A stretch of DNA of 64,000 nt from Pseudomonas abietaniphila (GTDB lineage Bacteria; Pseudomonadota; Gammaproteobacteria; Pseudomonadales; Pseudomonadaceae), in the NCBI RefSeq assembly GCF_039697315.1, contig NZ_CP155619.1:2728001-2792000 (forward strand), given 5' to 3'. Of this stretch, positions 9,265 to 20,409 are shown piece by piece. Numbering within the stretch: position 1 is the stretch's first letter; each line of letters opens with the position of its first letter. Made by a program: the position numbers and the translations under genes. A model generated the notes under the pieces. That model ran no database searches. It was not told where the DNA came from and was given only the letters and a program-made list of their open reading frames with translations.

Positions 9265-10455
9265 ATGAGCGAATACTCCCTTTTCACCTCCGAGTCCGTG
9301 TCCGAAGGGCATCCAGACAAAATCGCCGACCAGATCTCCGATGCGGTGCTGGACGCCATCATTGCCCAGGACAAACACGCTCGCGTAGCGGTTGAAACCC
9401 TGGTCAAGACTGGCGTTGCCATCGTTGCTGGCGAAGTCACCACCAGCGCGTGGGTTGACCTGGAGCAGATCGTTCGTGACGTGATCAGCGACATCGGCTA
9501 CACCAGCTCCGACGTCGGCTTCGACGGCGCGACTTGCGGCGTGATGAACATCATCGGCAAGCAGTCCCCTGACATCAACCAGGGCGTCGACCGTGCCAAG
9601 CCTGAAGATCAGGGCGCCGGCGACCAGGGCCTGATGTTCGGCTACGCCAGCAACGAAACCACCGAACTGATGCCAGCGCCAATCGCGTTCTCGCACCAGT
9701 TGGTCAAGCGTCAGGCTGAAGCCCGTAAATCGGGTCTGCTGCCTTGGCTGCGTCCAGACGCCAAATCCCAGGTCACCTGCCGCTACGAAAACGGCATCGT
9801 GGTCGGTATCGACGCGATCGTTCTGTCGACTCAGCACAACCCTGAAGTCTCGTACGCGGACCTGCGCGAAGGCGTCATGGAGCTGATCGTCAAGCACGTG
9901 CTGCCAGCCGAGCTGCTGCACAAAGACACCCAGTTCCACATCAACCCGACTGGCCAGTTCATCATCGGTGGCCCGGTAGGTGACTGCGGCCTGACCGGTC
10001 GCAAGATCATCGTCGACAGCTACGGCGGCATGGCCCGTCACGGCGGCGGCGCGTTCTCCGGCAAGGATCCATCGAAGGTTGACCGTTCGGCTGCTTACGC
10101 GGGCCGTTACGTTGCCAAAAACATCGTCGCTGCCGGCTTGGCCGAGCGTTGTGAGATTCAGGTCTCCTACGCCATCGGCGTCGCTCAACCGACTTCGATC
10201 TCGCTGAACACCTTCGGCACCGGCAAGATCAGCGATGACAAAATCGTCAAACTGGTCCGCGAGCACTTCGATCTGCGTCCATACGCAATCACCACCATGC
10301 TCGACCTGCTGCACCCGATGTACCAGGAAACCGCCGCTTACGGCCACTTCGGCCGCACGCCGGAAACCAAGACCGTGGGCGACGACACCTTCTCCACGTT
10401 CACCTGGGAAAAAACCGACCGCGCCGCCGCATTGCGCGCTGCTGCTGGTTTGTAA
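9265..10455 (+). CDS. metK: S-adenosylmethionine synthetase
   Basis: 396 residues, full length. It makes SAM from methionine and [17 protein letters not shown] with the ATP-binding GHPDK is at 15-19, the conserved loop [12 protein letters not shown] at 117-128, and the phosphate-binding GGGAFSGKD in the last third. It is the second gene after the ArsR-methyltransferase regulator, with a 20-bp gap, and most likely forms an operon with it. A bidirectional terminator separates it from the convergent LysE gene. Confidence 0.98.
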   Translation: MSEYSLFTSESVSEGHPDKIADQISDAVLDAIIAQDKHARVAVETLVKTGVAIVAGEVTTSAWVDLEQIVRDVISDIGYTSSDVGFDGATCGVMNIIGKQSPDINQGVDRAKPEDQGAGDQGLMFGYASNETTELMPAPIAFSHQLVKRQAEARKSGLLPWLRPDAKSQVTCRYENGIVVGIDAIVLSTQHNPEVSYADLREGVMELIVKHVLPAELLHKDTQFHINPTGQFIIGGPVGDCGLTGRKIIVDSYGGMARHGGGAFSGKDPSKVDRSAAYAGRYVAKNIVAAGLAERCEIQVSYAIGVAQPTSISLNTFGTGKISDDKIVKLVREHFDLRPYAITTMLDLLHPMYQETAAYGHFGRTPETKTVGDDTFSTFTWEKTDRAAALRAAAGL

Positions 10456-10491
10456 AACGCCCGGCTGCTTGATGCAGCCGACAGCGTTACG

Positions 10492-10528
10492 AAAAGCCCC
10501 TGGCGATGAAAGTCGTCAGGGGCTTTTT
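10492..10528. terminator. Bidirectional terminator between metK and the LysE gene
   Basis: AAAAGCCCCTG at 10492-10502 pairs with CAGGGGCTTTT at 10517-10527 and is flanked by A and T runs, so it can stop both convergent genes. A second small hairpin (CGGCTGC/GCAGCCG, 10462-10480) precedes it. Confidence 0.88.
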
Positions 10529-10532
10529 GCAT

Positions 10533-11153
10533 TCAGGCCCTGCGCGCCACCAGTAAAAACGACGCAGCAGTTGCCAGCAGTCCGGCGCAAATGCGGTTGA
10601 ATAGACGCTTGCCGCTTGGCTTGGCGAACAACCGGCGTGCGTGGATACCCATGTAGCAATAAAGCGCGATGGCAATGCATTCGAGCCCGAGGAACATCGC
10701 GCCCAGTTGCGCGAACTGGGTGGTGATTGCGCCGGAACGGTCAACGAACTGCGGAAGGAAAGCCGTGAACAACAGAATCGCCTTGGGATTGCCGATCGCC
10801 ACTAGAAACTCTTGGCGGGCCAATCGCCCCACTCCGACCTGTGAAACGCTTTCATCGACATGGGAATCCGCCTGAGCGCGCCACAGCTGCAGGGCCAGAT
10901 AAAACAGGTATGCCGCGCCGACCATCTTGATCGCATGGAACAGCCACTCGGACGTACGTAGCACAGCGGTCAATCCCGCAGCCGCCAAGGCAATCATGAT
11001 GGCGAACGCCAGCAAGCGCCCAAGCCCGCCGCTGCTGGCACGCGCGAAGCCATAACGCGATGCGTTGCTGATCGAAAGCAGGTTGTTTGGGCCGGGGGCC
11101 ATGTTCAAGGCGAAGCAAGCAGGGATAAAGACGGCGAGAGTCGACAGATCCAT
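10533..11153 (-). CDS. LysE/RhtB-family amino acid exporter
   Basis: 206 residues and strongly hydrophobic, with about six membrane segments. The family signature near the N terminus is NMAPGPNNLLSISNASRYGF. Proteins of this family export amino acids such as lysine, threonine or homoserine lactone; the substrate here is unknown. The start at 11153 (MDLSTLAVFIPA) has AAGGA upstream at a rather long spacing of 11 nt. It is convergent with metK. Confidence 0.85.
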   Translation of the reverse strand: MDLSTLAVFIPACFALNMAPGPNNLLSISNASRYGFARASSGGLGRLLAFAIMIALAAAGLTAVLRTSEWLFHAIKMVGAAYLFYLALQLWRAQADSHVDESVSQVGVGRLARQEFLVAIGNPKAILLFTAFLPQFVDRSGAITTQFAQLGAMFLGLECIAIALYCYMGIHARRLFAKPSGKRLFNRICAGLLATAASFLLVARRA

Positions 11154-11210
11154 TTTTGCAGGCGTCCTTTTTAGGCGCTGGGTTGAAACATCATTTTGCA
11201 CTCGTGCTGA

Positions 11211-13034
<1,824 letters not shown>

Positions 13035-13095
13035 TCATTTTTTTGTCCCGGACGATTGTGTCGAGCGTCCGGGCGCCCGTCTTCAAGGAGCGTTC

Positions 13096-13515
13096 ATGAA
13101 ATTCTTGTCACCGCTGATTGTATTCACTGCCTGTGGACTGTTGGCAGCCCCGCTGTTCGCGGCCGAACAGGCACCCGAATTGAGCGGCTGCGCTGCCAAA
13201 CGTCAGGAAATCAGCACCCAGATCGAACAGGCCAAGGCGGCAGGTAACGGCGATCAACAGTCGGGACTGGAAAAAGCCTTGAGCGAGGTCACCGCCAATT
13301 GCACCGATGCCGGCCTGCTCAAACAGCAGGAACAAAAGGTGCTGGACGCCAAACGCGAAGTCAGCCGCCGCCAGGCCGACCTGAACAAGGCCATGAGCAA
13401 GGGCGACCCCGACAAGATCAACAAGCGCAAAGACAAACTGGCCGAGTCGCGCAAGGAACTCCAGGACGCCCAGGAAGAACTGGAGAAGGTTCAGCCGGAT
13501 GAAGAGGATGACTGA
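13096..13515 (+). CDS. DUF1090 (YqjC-like) periplasmic coiled-coil protein
   Basis: 139 residues. A signal peptide ends at about LFAA. The mature protein starts around a CAAKRQEI motif with paired Cys (SGCAAK, ANCTDAG). A long charged helix then follows (QEQKVLDAKREVSRRQADLNKA and later KRKDKLAESRKELQDAQEELEKV), predicted coiled coil, with an acidic end. This layout is that of DUF1090 proteins, whose function is not established. AAGGAGCG precedes the ATG. An 8-bp hairpin (CCCGGACG/CGTCCGGG, 13047-13073) lies upstream without a T run. Confidence 0.85.
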   Translation: MKFLSPLIVFTACGLLAAPLFAAEQAPELSGCAAKRQEISTQIEQAKAAGNGDQQSGLEKALSEVTANCTDAGLLKQQEQKVLDAKREVSRRQADLNKAMSKGDPDKINKRKDKLAESRKELQDAQEELEKVQPDEEDD

Positions 13516-13610
13516 TTCTTGAACGGTGAGGGCTCAACCGATCCTTGGAAGTGGGCCTGTTCAATAAGACTGAAGCACGATTGATGGAGAGGCATGGACT
13601 GCTCGAAAGC

Positions 13611-13636
13611 CTTCGCGAGCAAGCTGGCTCCTATAG
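13611..13636. repeat. Single REP sequence
   Basis: CTTCGCGAGCAAGCTGGCTCCTATAG is a singlet of the same type as the CGCGAGCAAGCTCGCTCCCACAG repeats elsewhere in the window. It has no inverted partner nearby and lies between the DUF1090 and cytochrome genes. Confidence 0.7.
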
Positions 13637-13669
13637 GCTCACCAGCGTTCCCGATGACGCGCTTCTGAC

Positions 13670-14164
13670 TCAATGATCCCGAAACTCTTTATGACAGGCG
13701 TCGCAGGCGTCTTCGACGTTGTTCATCGGCGGGATCATGTTGGTCGGGGTCAGCTGCAGTTGCCGGGTCGCAATCACCAGTTCACCGGTGCGCGCTTCGA
13801 GAACGCCGGCCAGTTCTTGAAAGCGAGCTTGCCTCTGCCACACGGCGTCTTTGGCGCTGGTGTGCTCAGACTCTTTAACGGCCGGAAAATGCTTCCACGG
13901 CTCGTGAGACAACGCATCCAGCTTCACCGCGCCTTCCGCAAACTTCGGGCCATCGAACGGCAGGCGGCCGCGCAGCATGCCGCCGATGTCTTCGCTGGTT
14001 TTGAGCATCTGTTTGAAGATCGCCTTGCGTTGCCCCAGCGGCGAATCGGGATCGACGCCCCCGCAGGCACTCAAGGCGAGCGCGCCGATCATCAACAGGC
14101 TGATCGCTTTCAACGTCGGGCGTCTCAGCGACAGTTTTCTCAACGCAACGCTCTTCGAGTTCAT
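13670..14164 (-). CDS. Cytochrome c-prime family lipoprotein
   Basis: 164 residues. An N-terminal basic stretch and hydrophobic core end in a lipobox LSAC (Cys34), predicting a membrane-anchored exported protein. The mature part is helical, with the single haem motif CDACH at 154-158, seven residues from the end. This C-terminal placement is typical of cytochrome c-prime/c556. Electron-transfer partners are unknown. No clear Shine-Dalgarno sequence precedes the ATG, so the start is somewhat uncertain. Confidence 0.82.
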   Translation of the reverse strand: MNSKSVALRKLSLRRPTLKAISLLMIGALALSACGGVDPDSPLGQRKAIFKQMLKTSEDIGGMLRGRLPFDGPKFAEGAVKLDALSHEPWKHFPAVKESEHTSAKDAVWQRQARFQELAGVLEARTGELVIATRQLQLTPTNMIPPMNNVEDACDACHKEFRDH

Positions 14165-14242
14165 GGCGACGACTGCTGGAAAAAATGGTCGCCAGTATCT
14201 GCGCTCGTCTTGAAAAACCCAAGTGAATGATCGGCATCGCGA

Positions 14243-14629
14243 TCAGACAGAAATGCCAAACAACGCGACGACCAGACCCAGGCCGATCAACCACACCAGC
14301 GAACGCAAAGCGGCGAGATCCGCCAGATAGAAAATGATGTAAAGCAGGCGACTGGTCACGAACAGCACCGCCAGCACATCAATGGTGACCAACTGCGCGA
14401 CGCCCGCCACGTGGGCGATGATCACACCTGCGGCAAAACCCGGAATCGCTTCGAAACTGTTCTGCTGCGCCGCATGGGCACGACGCGGCAAACCTTCCAA
14501 CTGATCGAGAAAATCTCGCGGGTTATGGTTCTGCCGGGTACTGAAGCGACCGCTTCCAAACTTGGCGATCGAGGTACAGACCAGCGGCAACAAAATCACG
14601 ATCAACACGCACCAGAAGGCAACGGTCAT
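14243..14629 (-). CDS. MAPEG-family membrane protein
   Basis: 128 residues with about four membrane segments. The MAPEG signature is present: RAHAAQQNSFEAIPGFAAGV, carrying the conserved Arg, Asn and Glu used for glutathione binding in characterised members. The bacterial proteins of this family are mostly uncharacterised. It follows the divergent DeoR gene's upstream region and is read toward the cytochrome gene, 78 bp away. Confidence 0.85.
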   Translation of the reverse strand: MTVAFWCVLIVILLPLVCTSIAKFGSGRFSTRQNHNPRDFLDQLEGLPRRAHAAQQNSFEAIPGFAAGVIIAHVAGVAQLVTIDVLAVLFVTSRLLYIIFYLADLAALRSLVWLIGLGLVVALFGISV

Positions 14630-14845
14630 ATTTGCAGCATCCTTTTTAGATTTTGAGTTTCACCCGGAGCATCCGGATAGCGCTCTCCACAGGCTAAGAA
14701 CCATAGCCGAGCGAAAGGTTCTTTCCCATGATCCGTCCGCCGGGCTCTGTAGGGAAGTTTCCCGCTGCTGTCATGAGACGAGTGATTGGCTAAGATGCCA
14801 GCCATCACAGCCGATTTGGTTGTACACCGTGCCTCAGGAGCCTGA

Positions 14846-15664
14846 ATGTCCAGCGAAGAAGACACCACCGTCAGTGGTGCAGCGCCCATGATTCCCGACC
14901 AGCGCCGGGAACTGATGCTGCGTCAGTTACGCAAGCATCAAGTGCTCAGCGTGCATCAACTGATGGAAATGTTCGATTGCTCGCATATGACCATTCGCCG
15001 CGACATCGCCCTGCTCGAACAAAGTGGCCGTGCCTATTCGGTGACCGGTGGCGTTCGCATCGCAAGCCAGGTGCACAGTGAACCCAGCCATCAATCGAAA
15101 GCGGTGGTCGAACTCCCGCAAAAGCAGGCGATGGCCAGACTGGCGGCGGGTTTGCTGCACCCGGAGATGACGGTTTACCTGGACGCGGGCACCAGCACGC
15201 TGGAAATCGTGCCACACATCGTCGCGCTGTCCGGGATGACGGTGGTCACCAATGACTTCGGCGTCGTCAACGCGCTCGCGGACGCGACGCATGTGGACGT
15301 GATTCACACCGGCGGCCTGCTGGATCACCCTAACCGTTCCTGCGTGGGCGGTCTGGCAGCCGCGACGCTACGCCAACTGGCGACGGACGTGGCCTTCATG
15401 TCCACCAGCTCCTGGGACCTGCAGCGGGGCACGACCACTCCTTCTGCGCTGAAGGTCGAGGTCAAGCAGGCCGCGATGCAGGCTGCGTCGCGCAGCGTGC
15501 TGCTGACCACCAGTTCCAAATACGGCACGTTCGGCATGTACAAGGTCGCTGGCCTTGAGCAGTTCGACACCATCATCAGTGATGACGGGCTGGCGGAAGG
15601 CGCGGCGGAGAGCATCCGGGCGCAGGGCGTCGAGTTGCTGCTGGCGTCGGTGGGCAACACCTGA
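14846..15664 (+). CDS. DeoR-family transcriptional regulator, probably of the L-threonate operon
   Basis: 272 residues. An N-terminal HTH (residues about 20-75) with recognition helix CSHMTIRRDIALLEQSGRAYSVTGG, typical of DeoR proteins. The C-terminal sugar-phosphate sensor domain has DAGTSTLEIVPHI and IISDDGLAEG. AGGAG lies 5 nt before the ATG at 14846, deciding the start. It stands directly upstream of the ltnD-otnK-otnC-gntP-otnI genes on the same strand, separated by a REP doublet and its own terminator. A phosphorylated intermediate of that pathway is the likely signal, by inference. Confidence 0.88.
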   Translation: MSSEEDTTVSGAAPMIPDQRRELMLRQLRKHQVLSVHQLMEMFDCSHMTIRRDIALLEQSGRAYSVTGGVRIASQVHSEPSHQSKAVVELPQKQAMARLAAGLLHPEMTVYLDAGTSTLEIVPHIVALSGMTVVTNDFGVVNALADATHVDVIHTGGLLDHPNRSCVGGLAAATLRQLATDVAFMSTSSWDLQRGTTTPSALKVEVKQAAMQAASRSVLLTTSSKYGTFGMYKVAGLEQFDTIISDDGLAEGAAESIRAQGVELLLASVGNT

Positions 15665-15686
15665 ATCCCTGACACATCGCAGGCTC

Positions 15687-15778
15687 CTGTGGGAGCGAAT
15701 TCGTTCGCGATACGATATTTCGGTCGCCATGGTTGTAGTGAATGAGTTGGCCCATCGCGAATAATTCGCTCCCACAGG
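15687..15778. repeat. REP doublet (CTGTGGGAGCGAATTCGTTCGCGA type)
   Basis: CTGTGGGAGCGAATTCGTTCG at the left and CGCGAATAATTCGCTCCCACAG at the right form inverted arms around about 45 bp. It lies between the DeoR gene and its terminator. Confidence 0.85.
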
Positions 15779-15801
15779 AGTCCACCCGCGCCCCTCTTAA
15801 T

Positions 15802-15830
15802 AAGCCTCGGCCGCACGCCGGGGCTTTTTT
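15802..15830 (+). terminator. Rho-independent terminator after the DeoR gene
   Basis: AAGCCTCGGC pairs with GCCGGGGCTT (one T-G wobble) around a 5-nt loop and is followed by TTTT. It separates the regulator from the ltnD promoter. Confidence 0.88.
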
Positions 15831-15835
15831 GTGTC

Positions 15836-15868
15836 GATCAAAAAATGATCGATGTTAACTTTTGTTAA
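15836..15868. promoter_or_regulatory. Candidate operator: two small palindromes upstream of ltnD
   Basis: GATCA-AAAAA-TGATC at 15836-15850 and TTAAC-TTTT-GTTAA at 15855-15868 sit side by side in an AT-rich region. The second overlaps the predicted -35 of the ltnD promoter. They are plausible DeoR-type sites; binding is inferred from position only. Confidence 0.45.
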
Positions 15869-15891
15869 TCCAAAAAATTACTTCACATTAT
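15862..15891 (+). promoter_or_regulatory. Predicted promoter of the L-threonate operon
   Basis: TTGTTA at 15862-15867, an 18-bp spacer and CATTAT at 15886-15891. The resulting leader of about 80 nt would contain the hairpin at 15935-15967. The match to consensus is moderate. Confidence 0.4.
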
Positions 15892-15934
15892 TCGCTCACA
15901 GGTTCACTATCTTTAACAGATCAGAACAAACACC

Positions 15935-15967
15935 GTTCGAGTGCCTGACGCAACGATGGCACTCAAC
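15935..15967 (+). promoter_or_regulatory. Hairpin in the ltnD leader next to the ribosome site
   Basis: GAGTGCC (15939-15945) pairs perfectly with GGCACTC (15958-15964) around 12 nt. GTT/AAC extends the stem past a bulged C. GAGGAGAG, the ltnD ribosome site, begins about 3 nt after it. I do not recognise it as a known RNA family; its role is unknown. Confidence 0.4.
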
Positions 15968-15981
15968 CCGAGGAGAGCATC

Positions 15982-16887
15982 ATGAATAACAAGAATGTCG
16001 GCGTCATTGGACTGGGTGCCATGGGTTTGGGCATCGCACGCTCCCTGTTGCGCAGCGGTTTCAACGTTCATGCCTGTGACGTCCGTGCTGCCGTGACCGA
16101 GCAATTTGCCAGCGAAGGCGGTGTTGCCTGTGATTCTCCGGCCAGCATGGCGGCCGCCTGCGACGTGATCATCACCGTCGTGGTCAACGCCGAGCAGACT
16201 GAAACCGTCCTGTTCGGCGAAAACGGCGCCGTTGCGGCGCTCAAGCCAGGCAGTCTGGTCATTGGCTGCGCCACCGTCGCGCCGACCTTCGCCATCGAGC
16301 TGGGCCAGCGTCTGACCGAAAAAGGTCTGCTGTACCTCGATGCCCCGATCTCCGGTGGCGCTGCCAAAGCCGCTGCCGGTCAGATGACCATGATGACCTC
16401 CGGCCCTGCTGATTCATACGCCAAAGCCGACGCCATCCTCAACGGCATGGCGGGTAAGGTTTATCGCTTGGGCGACGTCCATGGCCTGGGCTCCAAAGTC
16501 AAAATCATCAACCAGTTGCTGGCCGGCGTGCACATCGCTGCGAGCGCCGAAGCCATGGCGCTGGGCCTGCGCGAGGGCGTCGACGCCGATGCGCTGTACG
16601 AAGTGATCACCAACAGTGCCGGCAACTCGTGGATGTTCGAAAACCGCGTGCCGCACATCCTGAAGGCTGATTACACGCCGCTGTCGGCTGTGGATATCTT
16701 CGTCAAAGATCTGGGCCTGGTGCTGGATACCGCCCGCGCCAGCAAATTCCCGCTGCCACTTTCGTCCACCGCGCACCAGATGTTCATGCAGGCCTCGACC
16801 GCAGGCTTCGGCCGTGAAGACGATTCCGCCGTGATCAAGATCTTCCCAGGCATCACCCTGCCTGCCGCCAAAGCCGCCAACGACTGA
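15982..16887 (+). CDS. ltnD: L-threonate dehydrogenase
   Basis: 301 residues. A 3-hydroxyisobutyrate-dehydrogenase-like NAD enzyme. GLGAMG is at residues 10-15, the substrate loop APISGG begins at 121, and the catalytic Lys174 stands in KVKIINQLL. In the pathway known from Ralstonia and other proteobacteria, LtnD oxidises L-threonate at C2 to 2-oxo-tetronate. The alternative DenD (D-erythronate dehydrogenase) is an SDR-type protein and does not fit. It is the first gene of the operon, 10 bp before otnK, with GAGGAGAG upstream. Confidence 0.88.
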   Translation: MNNKNVGVIGLGAMGLGIARSLLRSGFNVHACDVRAAVTEQFASEGGVACDSPASMAAACDVIITVVVNAEQTETVLFGENGAVAALKPGSLVIGCATVAPTFAIELGQRLTEKGLLYLDAPISGGAAKAAAGQMTMMTSGPADSYAKADAILNGMAGKVYRLGDVHGLGSKVKIINQLLAGVHIAASAEAMALGLREGVDADALYEVITNSAGNSWMFENRVPHILKADYTPLSAVDIFVKDLGLVLDTARASKFPLPLSSTAHQMFMQASTAGFGREDDSAVIKIFPGITLPAAKAAND

Positions 16888-16897
16888 GGAACCGAAG

Positions 16898-18190
16898 ATG
16901 AGCACTTCCACTCCGCGCCCTCTGTTGGGCTGCATCGCCGACGACTTCACGGGCGCCACCGACCTGGCCAACATGCTGGTGCGTGGCGGCATGCGCACCG
17001 TGCAAAGCATCGGCATCCCGAGCGCCGAAAGCCTGGCCGAACTGGACGCCGACGCGATCGTCATCGCCTTGAAATCCCGCACCACGCCCGCGGCAGAAGC
17101 GGTCGAGGAATCCCTGGCCGCGCTGCAATGGCTGCGTGATCGCGGCTGCGAGCAGATCTTCTTCAAGTACTGCTCGACCTTCGACTCCACCGCCAAAGGC
17201 AACATCGGTCAGGTCAGCGAAGCACTGCTCAAGGCCTTGAACAGCGACTTCACCCTCGCGTGCTCGGCATTCCCCGAAAACGGTCGCACGATCTTCCGTG
17301 GTCACCTGTTCGTGCAGGATCAGTTGCTGAACGAATGTGGCATGCAGAATCACCCGCTGACGCCGATGACCGACGCCAACCTCGTCCGCGTCCTGCAATC
17401 GCAGACGGGCAAGAAAGTGGGCTTGCTGCGGTATGACAGCGTCGCCAAAGGTGTGGAAGGAGTGCGTGAGCGCATTGCCGAACTGCGGGCTGACGGCGTG
17501 ACCATGGCGATTGCTGACGCTCTGTCCGACGCCGATCTCTACACGCTGGGCGAAGCGTGCGCCGATCTGCCGCTGCTGACAGGCGGTTCGGGTCTGGCGC
17601 TGGGTCTGCCAGGCAACTTCCGCAAAGCCGGCAAGCTGCGCGACGTTGACGCTGCACAACTGGAGCACGTGAACGGCGGAGAAGTCGTGCTCGCGGGCAG
17701 CGCTTCGGTTGCCACCAACGGCCAGGTCGCTGCCTGGCTTGAAGCTGGACGCCCTGCACTGCGTATCGATCCGTTGGCGCTGGCCGATGGCAAGCCAGTC
17801 GTCGAAGACGCGTTGGCCTTTGCCCGCAATGCCGGTCAAACCGTTCTGATTTATGCGACCAGCAGCCCGGAAGAAGTCAAAGCCGTACAACAGAAACTCG
17901 GCGTCGAACGCGCGGGCGCCATGGTCGAGGACGCGCTGGGCAAGATCGCTCGCGGTCTGCTGAACGCGGGCGTGAAACGCTTCGTCGTCGCGGGCGGCGA
18001 AACCTCCGGCGCTGTCGTTCAGGCGCTGGGCGTCAGCCTGTTGAAGATCGGCGCACAGATTGATCCAGGTGTCCCCGCCACCATCAGCAGCGGCGATCAG
18101 CCACTCGCGCTGGCGTTGAAATCCGGCAACTTCGGTGGTCGCGATTTCTTCGACAAAGCCCTGAAGCAACTGGCCGGAGGTGCTCAATGA
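16898..18190 (+). CDS. otnK: 3-oxo-tetronate kinase (four-carbon acid sugar kinase)
   Basis: 430 residues. The two-domain DUF1537 (SBD_N plus NBD_C) architecture is clear: IADDFTGATDLANMLVRGGM at the N terminus binds the acid sugar, and VAGGETSGAVVQALGV in the C-terminal domain binds nucleotide. It phosphorylates 3-oxo-tetronate at C4. Its stop overlaps the start of otnC by 4 bp, so translation is coupled. Of the DUF1537 subfamilies, the neighbours ltnD, otnC and otnI indicate OtnK rather than DtnK or a ketopantoate-type kinase. Confidence 0.9.
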   Translation: MSTSTPRPLLGCIADDFTGATDLANMLVRGGMRTVQSIGIPSAESLAELDADAIVIALKSRTTPAAEAVEESLAALQWLRDRGCEQIFFKYCSTFDSTAKGNIGQVSEALLKALNSDFTLACSAFPENGRTIFRGHLFVQDQLLNECGMQNHPLTPMTDANLVRVLQSQTGKKVGLLRYDSVAKGVEGVRERIAELRADGVTMAIADALSDADLYTLGEACADLPLLTGGSGLALGLPGNFRKAGKLRDVDAAQLEHVNGGEVVLAGSASVATNGQVAAWLEAGRPALRIDPLALADGKPVVEDALAFARNAGQTVLIYATSSPEEVKAVQQKLGVERAGAMVEDALGKIARGLLNAGVKRFVVAGGETSGAVVQALGVSLLKIGAQIDPGVPATISSGDQPLALALKSGNFGGRDFFDKALKQLAGGAQ

Positions 18191-18837
18191 GTACTGCAAC
18201 GAGCGCCGAAAACAAGCTGCGCGATGAAATCTGCGACATCGGTCGTCTGCTGTTCGGTCGCGGCTACACCGTCGGCAGCGCCGGCAACATCAGCGCACGC
18301 CTTGAAGACGGCTGGCTGATCACGCCGACCGACGCCTGCCTGGGCCGCCTCGACCCCACCGCCATTTCCAAGGTCAACCTGGCGGGCGAATGGGTGTCGG
18401 GCGACAAGCCGTCGAAAACCCTGATGCTGCATCGCGAGGTCTACGACCGCAATCCAGGCGTTGGCGGCGTGGTGCACACCCACTCCACACACCTGGTCGC
18501 CTTGACCTTGGCCGGCGTCTGGAAACCAGACGACATCCTCCCGCCGATCACGCCCTATCAGGTGATGAAAGTCGGCCATATTCCGCTGATTTCCTACGAG
18601 CGTCCTGGCTCGCCAAAGGTCGCCGAGCAGGTGGCGAAGCTGGCGAACAGCGTGCGTGGCGTGATGCTTGAGCGCCTGGGGCCGGTGGTCTGGGAAAGTT
18701 CGGTGGCCAAGGCGGCTTATGCCCTGGAAGAGCTGGAAGAGACGGCTCGCTTGTGGCTGATGAGCAATCCAAAACCCGAGCCGCTGGACGCAGCGGCCCT
18801 CGAAGAATTGCGCCAGACATTCGGCGTGAACTGGTAA
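18187..18837 (+). CDS. otnC: 3-oxo-tetronate 4-phosphate decarboxylase
   Basis: 216 residues. Class II aldolase/fuculose-phosphate-aldolase fold: GNIS at 33-36 and TPTDA bind the phosphate, and the zinc ligands HTH at 97-99 are followed by a further His102. In the L-threonate pathway it decarboxylates 3-oxo-tetronate 4-phosphate to DHAP. The ATG overlaps the otnK stop (ATGA). It is followed by the permease after an 83-bp gap. Confidence 0.9.
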   Translation: MSTATSAENKLRDEICDIGRLLFGRGYTVGSAGNISARLEDGWLITPTDACLGRLDPTAISKVNLAGEWVSGDKPSKTLMLHREVYDRNPGVGGVVHTHSTHLVALTLAGVWKPDDILPPITPYQVMKVGHIPLISYERPGSPKVAEQVAKLANSVRGVMLERLGPVVWESSVAKAAYALEELEETARLWLMSNPKPEPLDAAALEELRQTFGVNW

Positions 18838-18920
18838 CCCGCACATCACCTTGATCGGAGGCCGTACTCACGGCCTCCGGCACCCCGGTTTTGCCGGAAA
18901 CAATAACAACAGGACACAAC

Positions 18921-20381
18921 ATGACGCCTCTTATCCTCATGATCATCGCCGGAGCCGGCATCGCGCTGCTGCTGCTTCTGGTGCTCAAGTACAAATTCCA
19001 GCCGTTCGTGGCATTGATGCTCGTGAGCATCATCGTCGCCCTGGTTGCCGGGGTGAAACCGAGCGATTTGGTCGCGACCATCGAAGGCGGTATGGGCAAG
19101 ACCCTGGGCCACATCGCAATCATCATTGCGCTGGGCGCCATGATCGGACGCATCATTGAGCTCTCGGGTGGTGCCGAGGCACTGGCCAAGACCCTGATCA
19201 ACCGCTTCGGCAACAAGCGAACGCCGCTGGCGTTGACCGTGGCCGGTTTCATGGTCGGCATTCCGGTGTTCTTCGAAGTTGGCGTGATCATCCTCATGCC
19301 ACTGGCCTACGGCGTCGCCCGCGCGGCACGTAAGCCATTGCTGATTTTCGCGCTGCCGATGTGCGCCGCGTTGCTCTCCGTTCACGCCTTTCTGCCGCCG
19401 CACCCGGGCGCCGTTGCTGCTGCGGGTCAGTTGGGGGCAGACCTGGGTCGTGTCCTGATGTTCGGCCTGCCGATCGTGGCCGTACTGTGCCTGATCGGCT
19501 ACGTGATCGCCGGTCGCATGACGCGCAAAACCTACCCGATGACCGATGACATTCGCAGTGAGGTTTACGGTCCGCACATCACCAACCAAGACCTGGTGGA
19601 CTGGGCCAACAACGATTACTCGAAAACCGCCGACGCTACGCACACTGGTCACGCGCTGGGTCTGGAAGAAAGCGCCAGCAGCCTTGCTGCCCGCTTGCCG
19701 AAAGCCCCTGCGCCAGGCGCCGGGATCATCATTGCGCTGATTTTGCTGCCGATCATCCTGATCCTGCTGGGTACGCTGGCGACCACGCTGCTGCCCGTTG
19801 ACTCGACGCTGCGCAGCATCCTGACCGTTCTCGGCGCACCGCTGGTCGCACTGCTGATCGACACCCTGCTCTGTGCCTGGATCCTGGGTTCGCGTCGTGG
19901 CTGGAGCCGCAGTCAAGTGTCCGACGTAATCGGTTCGGCATTGCCGGGCGTCGCGATGGTGATCCTGATCGCTGGCGCAGGCGGTGTGTTTGGCAAGGTG
20001 CTGGTCGATACTGGCATCGGTGCAGTGGTTTCCGAAGCACTGCGCAACACCGGCCTGCCGGTTCTGGCGCTGGGCTTCCTGCTGACGCTGCTGTTGCGCG
20101 CCGTTCAAGGCTCGACCACAGTGGCACTGGTGACCACGGCTGGCATCCTCAGCCCGCTGATCGCCACCTTGAACCTGAGCGCCAACCACATGGCCCTGCT
20201 GTGCCTGGCCATGGGCGGTGGCGGTCTGGCCATGTCGCACATCAACGATGCCGGTTACTGGATGTTCACCAAATTGGCGGGCCTGAACGTCGGTGACGGT
20301 CTGCGCACCTGGACGTTCCTGGTGACCGTATTGGGCACGCTGGGCTTCCTGATGACGCTGCTGCTGTGGCCATTTGTCTGA
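18921..20381 (+). CDS. GntP-family gluconate/four-carbon acid permease
   Basis: 486 residues with 12 or more membrane segments. GntP signatures include [25 protein letters not shown] near the N terminus and [23 protein letters not shown] near the end. GntP proteins are proton symporters for gluconate-like acids. The context makes L-threonate the probable substrate. The start at 18921 has AGGA 7 nt upstream; an ATG ten codons earlier lacks one. A cytoplasmic loop of about 45 residues ([12 protein letters not shown] to GLEESASS) is prominent near the middle. Confidence 0.9.
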   Translation: MTPLILMIIAGAGIALLLLLVLKYKFQPFVALMLVSIIVALVAGVKPSDLVATIEGGMGKTLGHIAIIIALGAMIGRIIELSGGAEALAKTLINRFGNKRTPLALTVAGFMVGIPVFFEVGVIILMPLAYGVARAARKPLLIFALPMCAALLSVHAFLPPHPGAVAAAGQLGADLGRVLMFGLPIVAVLCLIGYVIAGRMTRKTYPMTDDIRSEVYGPHITNQDLVDWANNDYSKTADATHTGHALGLEESASSLAARLPKAPAPGAGIIIALILLPIILILLGTLATTLLPVDSTLRSILTVLGAPLVALLIDTLLCAWILGSRRGWSRSQVSDVIGSALPGVAMVILIAGAGGVFGKVLVDTGIGAVVSEALRNTGLPVLALGFLLTLLLRAVQGSTTVALVTTAGILSPLIATLNLSANHMALLCLAMGGGGLAMSHINDAGYWMFTKLAGLNVGDGLRTWTFLVTVLGTLGFLMTLLLWPFV

Positions 20382-20409
20382 CCCGACCAAAAAAAGACAG
20401 GAGAAAAAC

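Noticed and set aside
13047..13073. Terminator after ligB
   Set aside because: The CCCGGACG/CGTCCGGG stem is not followed by T on the plus strand; the T run lies before it.
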